Origin: Sitta carolinensis
Lineage: Eukaryota > Chordata > Aves > Passeriformes > Sittidae
Length of the DNA: 64,000 nucleotides
NCBI GenBank assembly: GCA_032173965.1
Contig: CM063290.1
Location: forward strand, 3,179,001 to 3,243,000
Direction: 5' to 3'
The translations under genes and the position numbers were made by a program. Every line of letters begins with the position of its first letter. Position 1 is the first letter of the stretch. The notes beneath the pieces were generated by a model that was not told where the DNA came from, ran no database searches, and worked only from the letters and a program-made list of their open reading frames with translations. Positions 49,697 through 64,000 of this stretch are shown in pieces.

Positions 49697-52529
49697 AGCA
49701 ATGTAGCTGAACTCAGGGCCCTGTTGAGAGCAGTCCTTAACTGAGGAGCAGGGAGGTTGAGGCACAGAAAATCCCGCAGGCTGATGAGGTCAGGTGAAGT
49801 TTGGGGTGGCTGGCCCCATGTTCCTGTTTGGGACAAGGGATAACAGGTATGAAAGGGGCTGGGTATTTATTTCTCAAGTGCCACACTGATGAACACTGGG
49901 CACAGAGGATGGATTTTTCACAGTAAGGTGATCCATGAGAAAAGGAAAACGAGTCCTCTCCAAAAACTGCAAATTATAAATAATTTGAATTTTGTTTTCG
50001 AGGCAGAGTTGCCTTTTGAGGGATGTTGTGCACACTGGGAAGGGGTGGATGCAGTGCTGGCAAAGCAAATACAGCTTTAGGCACCACAGGCTCTCAGTGC
50101 TCAGTTCAGCTCCTTCCTAGGAAGGAATTGTGGGTGAGCAAGAGCAGCTGCAGTCCCCCCAAAGCCAGGGCAGATTTCCCCACACACAGCACTGTCCTCC
50201 AGGAGCAGCCTCTGACCCTGCCACAGCTGGAAATCTCCTCACACCAGGAGCAGCTCCCAGTGCCACACTTGATCTACAGAAAACTTCAAACCTTATTTTA
50301 GTACTTAATTACATAATTCCAACACTAGTTCTCATGCTCCATTCCCCATAGCGTGAGTTCTTGTGTCCAGTTTTAAGTTATTTCACGGAGATAAATCAGC
50401 CTAAAAGCAGCTTTTTACCATGGAGACTGAAAGAGAATTGTAGGTGTATTACGTGTGAGAGATGTAGATTGAGTGTTGCTTTTCCAGCTCTAATAGCTCA
50501 GGGATGAAATTCACACAGAATGATCTCTGCTTTCTGCTGCAAATTCAGCTACAAAAATCTGAGAGATGCAACAGCTTTTACAACTCCTTTGCTCCAAAGG
50601 AAGGGGAGATTTCAGCAAAGCAGAGACAGTCTTGCAGTGAGAAGGGCAGCAACATCATCCCAAAAACAGGAACCATATTTAATATGTACAAAACCAAAAT
50701 TCTTATCCAGCTTCCACTGTGGTGAGTGACCCCACGTCTATGAATTAATATGGAAACATCTGGAGACATTATTTAAAGACTTAACTAATTTGTAATCATC
50801 ATACCTGGCTCCCCACCAAAAAAACCCCACAAGACTAGCACTCACCACTCGGGATGGTTTTCAGAGGTCAAGAAAATAAATGTTAAGTCCCTGTTTTTCA
50901 TTAATTCCTACCACATAATTCTCCCCCAAATGGATTTTGGAAAGAGAGAAGTAACAAGTCTTGCCTGCAAGGCAGACAAGCAGCAGGAGGTACACTTTCT
51001 GAATTGGCTTTTAAGAAGTCAGAAAACCCACAAAGCTGCCAGCTGGTAAAATTTAGTTCCAGGTCCTCAATTCAGAGAGACACGCAATCTAGAGATGAAC
51101 AGAAGCAACAGCAGTTTGCACTGAAGCGTTCCTAGCAAAATCCATTTACTTCAGGCGTTTTTGATGATGAACTTTCCCACTTGCCCCTGGAGCTGGGCTG
51201 CCAGGGCAGTGATGAGAGCTTGGGCAGGAGCTGAGATGGGAGCAGGCAGTCTGAGCACAGAGCAGAGCCCAGCAGCTGCTGCAGGGGGAATAAACGTGGG
51301 TGCAGGGGTGCAAACCAGCCCCAGCCATCCCCAGCAGCCTCCAAGGCTGCAGCAGGAGGGTTGGGAAACAAACACCAGGTCTGGGCTGGAAGTTCTCCCC
51401 TGAGAACGGAGGCTGAGGGCAGGGCAGGGACATGGGGCACTCTCCAGCCCACCTGCCCCAAATTCACAGCCTGTAAGAAATAAAGGATGAATGTGTACCA
51501 AATGCATTAAGTAAACGATCAGGAGGAGGTTTTTGCACCTGATCCTTCTCTACCACTTAGAATTGCAGCCCACATAACGTGGAGGAGGATGTGGATGCTG
51601 CTTGTTTGGGTCCAGGAACGGGGTAAGCCAAGCAACAGCAGCTCACACTGGGGAATTCTGCTCCCCTCTCTGCCTGGAGACAGCCCAAGGGATGTCCCCC
51701 ACACCAGGAATGCCCCCTGGGCTCCACGTCCCTGTGGACCAAGCCCTGGGATGAGGTGACACATCCCCCCTGACACCCCAGGAAATGGGAACTGGCCAAG
51801 GGGCAGCTTTGACCCTGAACTGCTGCAGCCTGCCAGCCTTGCTGTTTAATTCCTGTCTGGCAGACACGTGTCCAACAGGTGCTTTCACACCTCAGCTCTA
51901 TTCTCCTCATGCATTACTCTGCTAATGCAAGTTTCTGCCTTCTATTGGCAGGGAATTACAGAACCATTATTGCATGTTCATGAGAAAAAGCTCCAGATAG
52001 CAAGAGGTCAACAGGTTGAACTTCACTTACTTTGGCACTGTCAGCAGTTGGTGTTGCTCGTATTTCATGATAAAAATGTCTCTCCTTATGCTGGAAGGGA
52101 AAAAAAAACCCAACCCCATACTTTGCTTTTATGTCTTGGTAATGCAGACATTTGGTTTTGAAAAGAACAGCTCAGTTCTCATTCAAATAAAAAATACTGA
52201 CTTGCACAAGGCCTCACTGTTAAACGTTTGCTTTGGGTTTTATATATAAAGTCATGTAAAAAAGGCAGGTAAAGCTCGACTGCAATTACATTTTCTTTGC
52301 CCCTTACACTTTGTAATTCTTAGTGAATAGAAATAAGGTGGGATTTTTTCCCTCCCATTACCTTCAGCAATCCCAGCTCCATGTGGGGCTCCCGAAGTTC
52401 ATTAAACGTGTGCCTGACAAGGTTCTACCCAGGCTCCCTGAGTACTGGGGCTGGGCTAAAGGATCCCAGGGGAACTCTACTCACACGTGGCTGTTGCAGA
52501 GATTGTGCAGATCCAGAGGCTTGAGTGGA
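49697..52529. other. Single-copy DNA, no gene seen
   Basis: A moderately GC-rich, CpG-poor patch lies at 51150-51450. No gene, RNA or transposon was recognised. Confidence 0.4.
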
Positions 52530-52618
52530 GTCCCCACCCCTGGAGGTGGCACTCAGTGCCCTGGGCTGCTGGGCATCAGTCAAAGGTTGAGTCCAACCTC
52601 ATCACCTCTGTGATTCTG
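52530..52618 (+). mobile_element. CR1 tail of a second subfamily
   Basis: About 90 bp reads gcactcagtgccctgggctg, aaggttgagtccaacctcat and 'cctctgtgattctgaga'. The wording differs from the other copies and fits another CR1 subfamily. Confidence 0.6.
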
Positions 52619-53732
52619 AGAGGTTTTCTTCTTAATCTTCACAGGCAATATTTATTATCCTTACTGCATTACAGCCTTGAAAGGAATTTCTGCTCTCGCA
52701 TTCCAAACCATTTAAGAAAATTCTGTTTGTCACTCATTAAGCAGCTGTAGAGAACCACACAAAATTATTAATACCACACATGGCTGTGCAAACAGCAGGG
52801 AAAAAATGGTTACCACATCTTCCTCAACAAGCAAGGCAAAATCCTTCCAATTAACATTTTAGTTAGGAAATTCACTCACCATGAAAGCATCTGCCTTTTC
52901 TTAAAGGTTGTAGCTCAGTCTTTTAATTTTTTTTTCACAGCATTTTTCACTGTGGCTCTATTGGAGATTAAGATACCCAGCAGCAAGAAGGCAGACTAAG
53001 CGAATTATACTTTTAGCTCATACTTTATTCTCTTTACTTTAAAACTTCAGGAACTCAAGCATCTATTTCACCCATCATTTATCCTTGGAGACTAAGGCAG
53101 CTTCAGGGAAAAAAGCAATTACCTACTATGGCAAGTCTAGGAGTTACAATTATGAAATAATAAAATGTCAAAGACACGTCTAATTTAGATACAGGGCTTT
53201 ATATTTTTTGGCTTAGTGAAACAGTACAAAATATTCTCTGAAATTCTTCTATCCATCAGGTGGAAACACTCCTCTGACTGTGATACCAAATTCCCAAGTG
53301 TTTATTCAGCAGATCTGAGCGTGCATTAGAAATCAGCAATTGAAAATCTATTTTGCTTACCTTGACACCAACTAAAAAAACACTTTTCCTTCTTGGGTAC
53401 ACTAAGTAGAACGCTTCTGTCTCTAGAGTGAGAACTCAACCTCCCTTCCTCTTGGTTCTTGGAGGAATTTAATGTCTCTTCCTCTCAGTGCTTGAAGTGT
53501 CACTGACAGTCCCCACAAAAATATCACAGCCTCCCCCCATGGCCACCTCTGTTCAACAGAGGAATTCTCATCATTTACAAACCTTTTATAGCAAGAAACA
53601 AATTCCAAAGGAACAACAATAGCAGAGTGTAACCAAACTTTTCACCGAAGTTGTCTGAGCAAAGTGATCTTCACCCAACCCCGCAGCATCCTCTGGGATG
53701 GTCAACTCCTGAACTGCCAATCCTGGGGCTGT
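52619..53732. other. Single-copy DNA, nothing recognised
   Basis: This AT-rich stretch has no visible gene or repeat. Confidence 0.4.
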
Positions 53733-54230
53733 GCTGCCAGGGAAAGCCTTCCTCATCTTTACATGGGGACAAACACTGCCAGGGAAAGCCTTCCTCATCT
53801 TTACATGGGGACAAACACTGCCAGGGAAAGCCTCTCTCATCTTTACATGGGGACAAACACTGCCAGGGAAAGCCTCTCTCATCTTTACATGGGGACAAAC
53901 ACTGCCAGGGAAAGCCTTCCTCTTTACATGGGGACAAACACTGCCAGGGAAAGCCTCTCTCATCTTTACATGGGGACAAACACTGCCAGGGAAAGCCTCT
54001 CTCATCTTTACATGGGGACAAACAGCTGCCAGGGAAAGCCTTCTCATCTTTACATGGGGACAAACAGCTGCCAGGGAAAGCCTTCCTCATCTTTACATGG
54101 GGACAAACAGCTGCCAGGGAAAGCCTTCCTCATCTTTACATGGGGACAAACACTGCCAGGGAAAGCCTTCCTCATCTTTACATGGGGACAAACACTGCCA
54201 GGGAAAGCCTTCCTCTTTACATGGGGACAA
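53733..54230. repeat. 42-bp minisatellite, 12 copies
   Basis: There are twelve tandem copies of a 42-bp unit that begins gccagggaaagccttcctca and ends acatggggacaaacact. Copies 5 and 12 lack 6 bp. Three consecutive copies (8-10) start with an extra base, and copy 8 also lacks one. Because 42 and 36 are multiples of three, frames stay open across most of the array on both strands (about 240 residues on plus, 150 on minus). The repeated peptide in one frame is a 14-mer starting ARESLPHLYMG. It is treated as noncoding. Confidence 0.93.
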
Positions 54231-57200
54231 GCAGCACTGCAGGGTGGCAGAGGGAGGGAAGAGATGAAACCCTTAATCACATCATCACAGACTCTGATAG
54301 TGCCCAGCAGTGCAGCCCAAATTCACAGCCTTGTACCTCACGTGCTGCTGAGCTCCACTCCTGACCCTTAAACGAACACCAAAGCCATGAACTTGCCCAA
54401 ATCTGGCAAAAATAATGGTGAGGATGCCCTGCTGTCCTGGGGAAGAGATGCCAGGTGATCACCCAGGAGGCAGTGCTGGTGCTGTCCCCTGCACTGCAGT
54501 CCCTGGGGTGACAGTGTGCCTGGCACAGCAGCCAGGCCTGCCTGGGGCGAGGGGCACAAGGTGCAAAATAAGAGGGCAGGGAGAAAATGCTGAGGCAATC
54601 CAGCAAGCAAAGCTAGGGGGAAGCAGCCTGCACTGTCTCAGGCATCAAGGTCTGCATCACAGCCAGGCTGTGGGGCAGGAGAGGGGCAGAGAAGCCAAGG
54701 GACATCCCCTCCACAGACATCTCCAGGTGAGTCAAACCCTCCTCTGCCTCAGACACCAGCACCGATGAGTTCTGGAGAATAATTCAAACTTGTGTTACAG
54801 CATGAGGAAAAAACTGTTTTGTCTCAGCCTTAAAAGAGCAAATTTAGCATTGCCCAGCACCTTGTTCTGTTTAGAGGTCCAAACCCTGGGGATTGTGCAC
54901 CTGAAAGAAGTGAAGCCCATGGACTTCATCCCAGGACTAAGTGAAGAAGAGGGAAAAGGAACAGTTGGTTGTGGCCAAGGTTAGTGAGTTCTTCATCATA
55001 AATTAAATTTATGCAGCATATTAAACTTCAATATTTGAAGGGGTTTTTTTTATTCTTTCAGACTGTTCTAAAATGATGTCTAACAAGAGGAATGAGGACA
55101 AAGGAGCTGGCTTTAAAATAGAACTGGGCAGATTTAGGGCCAACATTCTTCAGTACCTTTTAACTTCTGCAAGAGCAGCCAAATGACCCAGGAGCATCTT
55201 TTCAGTCCTATTTTTTAGCACTAAGGCTGCTGCTGCTGTTCCCTACTGTTCTCTTTCAAAGGCAACATCTGCCCAGACGTGTCTGAGGCAAGGCAAAGGA
55301 GTGGAGTGAGAAATGGCCAAGTGCACCAGAGCCCAGGACGATTCTGCAGAGCTCAGGGAGTTCCCACAGCTCCCAGCACAAAGTGCCTGCAGTGCTTCCC
55401 CAGGAGGGGACTCCTGGGGGAAGGTGAGCATGGCAAAGCCAGATTCCCAGGCAGAACTGCCAGGGCCTCCTGCAAAGGCAAGGGATAATCACTGCTGTGC
55501 ACAAGCCAGTTATTACTGCTGCACATTACTCCAGTCTGAAGGGGAAATTGAATAAGTGTAGCAATTTAAAGCTTAGACTTGTGGCTAGTTGTTCCTGAAA
55601 CCTTCCTCTCCTTCCCCACCCAAGTGAGAGAGGCAGAGCCTCTAAAATGAAGAGATAACCCTGCAGAACAAACAAGTGTGAGATCTGAAAAGCACATTAG
55701 GAAGACAGGAGCACTTTGGTGGGGATCTCGATAAGATCCCATGTAAAGATAATGTTCAGTGCAGACTGACACTATCTGCTCCTGCTGGCTGGAGACAGGG
55801 AAGCTCTGACACCAGGGCACCGTGGGATTTCATACTCACCACTTCCTGGCAGCTCAAGATAAACCTCGCTCTGGGCTGGGCCCCTGGCACAGCTCACAGA
55901 CTTGGACACAAATCTGGGGATCAGCATTAAAGCCTGCAGCCAGAAACAAGCCAGCCTAAGCTTTTCTTCACTTCTTTACAGGCTGAGGAAAATCAAAACA
56001 AGTGATTAAGACGGTTCTTTGCTTCATTAACAAATATACAAAGTTTTATTTTGTTTATTAGATTGGTTTTCTGTATGTTAACATTATCATAGCAGTTATA
56101 ACCCACATTCACAGCAGAAATTTTCTAAGAGCATTTTGCAACACTAACTGCTGTATCAGAAATCCTTAAGAGAAATTTATCTTTCAGCTACTCAGGTAAC
56201 TTGAATAATAAAGTGCAAAACCACAATAAAATTTGACAGACATATGTCCCAGCTCATACTCAGTGGAAAAGAAAAGGTTTATAAGACCACTAGATATGGA
56301 TTCACTGCACACAACAGAAGAGTGTGATCTGAAGACACCAGTTTTCAAGTTTTCCCATTACCAGACATCGATTACAATGAATAATTTTCCATTACTTTTA
56401 AGGGTAACATATAGAAATCACAATGAGGTTATAAATAAAACAAAACACATTGGCCAGACAACCTGAAGCTTAGCCCTGTATTTGGTACCTTTTACCCAAT
56501 AAAGGTTCTGGGAAGAACTGATGACCAGGAACAGTTCATTTCTTGATGAAATAGCCTCTGATTTGACAAGGAGTCCACTGGCAGGACAAAACAGAGCAGC
56601 TTGTTTGGGACACAAGTCATAAATGGATTTTTTATATGTATTTTTTACCACCCATAGACATGAACATGGTCTCGTTCAACTGATGATTGCCAGCATCAAT
56701 TATTGTCCTGCTCAACCCAAGAAAACAGAGAAATCTCAGAATATTGTGGGAATCAAGTCCAATTCATAAACCATAACCCAGTCTTTTGTGTTTCTCTCTC
56801 TCTCCAGCCACTGCTGCAGCCTCTCCAGTACCAAACACTCTTTCCAAGGCAGATGAAATATCATCAACTCCAGGGCCCTTTCCCTTCCCTCTCCCTGACT
56901 CATGGATCTGCAAGAAGCCCTTTGGAGCTGTGACTTAAGTGAGCATCATCCACAAGGAGACTACTCAAGCCTTTTACTTACAGAATGCAAAGATGCAAAT
57001 GCAATATTACTCTAATTTCATCAGCTCTAACATTGCTGTTCTTCTACCACTTGCCAAAAATGACAGTTCAGCAGGCCAAGCTTTAAGAAACAGCAGGAAG
57101 TTTGAGCTATAAATGGATTCAGCATCCCTTTACTAAGCTCACTTTGCTAAGAATCCACTGCCAGAACAAAGAGGCTGACCAGCAAGCTTCAAGGACCACG

Positions 57201-57518
57201 TCCTGCTTACAGCTCCATGTGTAACCAAAAATTGCACAACATACATTCCCAAAGAACTCATTTTTACACAACACTCTCCTTCACATTGTTCTATGCCACT
57301 ACAGGCAGTGCTCTCATGGAGGAAACAAAGCCATGCACGAGCAGACAGCAGAACATCCAGTGCTTTTTGGGAGGCTGCAGTTTGCATTTCCCCCCGGTGT
57401 GATCCTTTCAGATCAGCAAATGCAAGGACCCAGGGGTTGCACCTGGGATAAGGCACTTGCCCCAGATGAGCAGTACAGCACCAGGCCAGTGTGCCAGACA
57501 ACCTGCAGGGACTTTTCT
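54231..57518. other. Single-copy DNA downstream of PDCD10
   Basis: No exon was recognised. The part at 56020-57500 is AT-rich unique sequence containing TTTATT (AATAAA on the minus strand) near 56044, and looks like 3'-UTR-type sequence. That would fit a minus-strand transcript ending there, but this is an inference. Confidence 0.35.
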
Positions 57519-57935
57519 TCACCATTTAGAGCCAAACAAGGAGTAGTTCTGTAGCAATTTCAGCTCCTCCTGCTTGGGCAGCTTCAGAAGCCGCTCCACG
57601 TTCTTCCCTAAACTTCCTAGTAATGGCCACAGACTTTGCAAACTTCCAGAGGTTTATTCTATTTCCCAAATCAGCTCAAGGTGCACTTCCAAGGGATTTG
57701 TCAGAACTTGTGAAACATCACCAGGAAACCACAAAGAGAAAATTTCCACCTGTCCAGCAGCAGCTCTTAACCACCTACACAGCCAAGGTTTGTCAGTCGA
57801 GGTCTCACATGATTGCAATTCCCTGAAAAAACAAAGTTGCCTTATGGCATGCATAGTATAGATATCACTAGTGCTACCTGGAAGAGTTCTAGCTCCAATC
57901 CTCCTCCCTCCCAAAGGGGACAAATTCAAGCCCAC
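57519..57935 (-). pseudogene. Unrecognised coding-like frame with one in-frame stop
   Basis: On the minus strand a single frame runs from 57935 to a TGA at 57519-57521, interrupted only by a TAA at 57654-57656. The 44 codons after the TAA look like real coding: they include NVERLLKLPKQEELKLLQNY with codons such as GTG GAG CGG and AAG CAG GAG GAG, ending in SKW and the stop. The part before the TAA is weaker. No pyrimidine-rich acceptor separates the TAA from the good part. I do not know the family. It may be a pseudogene, a terminal exon of an unknown transcript, or chance. Confidence 0.25.
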
Positions 57936-58334
57936 TTATCTCAAGAGTCTAAGTTCAACCTTTGCTGCATACATTTCAAATAATCCTGTGCTCCAAACCT
58001 TGGAATAGCTTAGGAGTAAAAAAACCTGTTAACTCGCCACTAACAGAAGACTAAGAAAGAAGTGAGATCTAGTTTCTATCAAAAACAAAAGCACATCTCA
58101 CTTCTGGGTTTATTTATTACTTTCTCAAAGACATTTTTGTATAATTATTCTGATATTCTGGTCTAGACAACAGCCAAAAGCTCAGTTTTAAGGAAAAACC
58201 CTCATTTTACACTGATTTGAACTCCCAGTAGCTTTAAGCACCCAAATAATTTTAATTATTTTTTTTCTATTGAATGAATGTTCTGCAGTTCTAGAAAGAT
58301 GAGTTATGCACTTTTGTTCACATACAAAAAGACA

Positions 58335-58739
58335 GTCTAACAGATGTAAACTATTTATTGAATATTTGCCACCAATATTGTTAAATACATAATCTTGCAG
58401 TTTTCCGCTTTCAAGTTAAAATGTCAGAAACAGAACACCAAATATTTACACTTCTTGTAAGGAATGTTACATAATGACACATTAAGGCGTAAATTCTTTG
58501 GCTTATAATTCTGAAAAGAATGATAATAGCAAAAAGTGATGCAAAATCTTTCTTGTGAGATTATGATTAAGCTACAATGTTTTACAAAAATATGGTGTAA
58601 GATGGCAATAATCCCATTCAAAATCCTGCATTAGGCCCCTCGAGAGGGGCTGATAATTTATACAGTCAAAACTTTAAAATTTACATATAAAGGTACCCTA
58701 TCCACCATTGAGAAGTACAACTCTCAACATATACAGTTT
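58335..58739 (-). other. PDCD10: PDCD10 3' untranslated region
   Basis: AT-rich sequence follows the stop codon for about 405 bases to the first good poly(A) signal, a UTR length that seems usual for the family. It contains a short GC hairpin at 58635-58650 (gcccct / aggggc around a 4-base loop) that stands out in the AT-rich context. The exact cleavage site is inferred. Confidence 0.7.
58354..58359 (-). terminator. PDCD10: PDCD10 poly(A) signal AATAAA
   Basis: TTTATT on the plus strand is AATAAA on the transcript strand, the first such hexamer after the stop codon. About 20-40 bases further along the transcript lies a U/GU-rich run (gtctttttgtatgtg), as expected for a downstream element. 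Cleavage is expected at about 58330-58342. Confidence 0.7.
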
Positions 58740-63464
<4,725 letters not shown>

Positions 63465-64000
63465 CTGCAATAAAAGTGTAGAGTTAATTATTAGCATTCT
63501 GTTGTTATCAGAACAAAACAAGTCAAGTAATAATCACACCTTGCCCTATAAAGCAGAATGGAAAGGGGGATTGACAGAAGCTTTCAAATTGCTGGTCTCA
63601 CTTCAGAGAAACTATAAAGTTAATCCCAAAGGGAAGAGTTCCCCCCACAAATGAAAACCAAAATCACCGGATGTATTTTGCAGCAGAAGATTTTAGGAAC
63701 ATCTTGGCAATCTCTGATACTCAGAGAAAAACAAATGTCCTATTAAATTAAACCCATTAGCAGTAAAATTCAAATGCATCAAGCTATTAACAGGTTCGAC
63801 TGCTGGCAATTTCCTGCCAGAGAATACCAGAGTTGGCATTTTTGTGAAAATCCTCTGTTGAAGGTAAGAGAAAAGCTCAGCACCAAGACAACCAGCAAAC
63901 TTTGATGAGCACAGAACTATTCATGGCAAGAAGGGTGAAACAATGCAGAGAGAGAAGATGTGTTGGACAAAGCTTTCACAAGATGAACATCATGTCACTG
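63465..64000 (-). other. PDCD10: PDCD10 intron, continues past the window
   Basis: This is intron sequence upstream of residue 33. I looked for the expected first coding exon (about 32 codons) and did not find it, so it must lie to the right of 64000. Confidence 0.6.

Noticed and set aside
53586..54371. CRISPR-like regular array and repeat proteins
   Set aside because: The units are directly adjacent with no variable spacers, so it is a minisatellite; a CRISPR array would also be out of place in an animal genome.
63790..63812. tRNA B-box-like ggttcgactgc
   Set aside because: No A box at the right distance and no foldable cloverleaf.

Overview
The window looks like a stretch of bird nuclear genome, probably from a songbird. 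The evidence is the interspersed repeats. At least 13 short copies end in the 3' tail typical of avian CR1 LINEs (a 'ctttaaggtcccttccaaccc'-like block followed by an 'attctgtga'-like end), and there are several retroviral long terminal repeats (LTRs) of the kind common in passerines. A spliced vertebrate gene sits at the right end. No bacterial-style gene, CRISPR array or operon is present.

The only protein-coding gene I can name is PDCD10 (CCM3), on the minus strand at the right edge. Six consecutive coding exons lie between 63464 and 58740, all with GT-AG splice sites and matching phases. They encode the last 180 of the usual 212 residues, followed by a stop codon, a 3' UTR of about 0.4 kb and a poly(A) signal. 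The first 32 codons and the promoter lie to the right of the window. In mammals the gene downstream of PDCD10 is WDR49. I found no exon here that I could assign to it, so the 58 kb to the left looks intergenic, or else contains exons too short or diverged to spot by eye.

Layout: 1-1340 is very GC-rich satellite and minisatellite DNA, followed by a CpG-rich block (1341-1690) and a sharp change to AT-rich DNA near 1.7 kb. From 1.7 to 58 kb the sequence is mostly single-copy, broken by CR1 tails in both orientations, four LTRs, three more minisatellites (6.1, 13.8 and 53.7 kb), homopolymer and simple repeats, and a second CpG-rich block at 39.3-39.9 kb. Two nearly identical copies of an unusual unit (a module of about 230 bp joined to a CR1 tail) lie in opposite orientations 31 kb apart, at 7.4 and 38.7 kb. 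Two minus-strand open stretches with coding-like codons, at 42.1-42.6 kb and 57.5-57.9 kb, are not recognised and are reported as candidates only.

Nothing here amounts to a clearly new biological system. The best leads are the module-CR1 chimera, the coding-like open frames, the orphan CpG island at 39.3 kb, and the 42-bp minisatellite whose period keeps several frames open.
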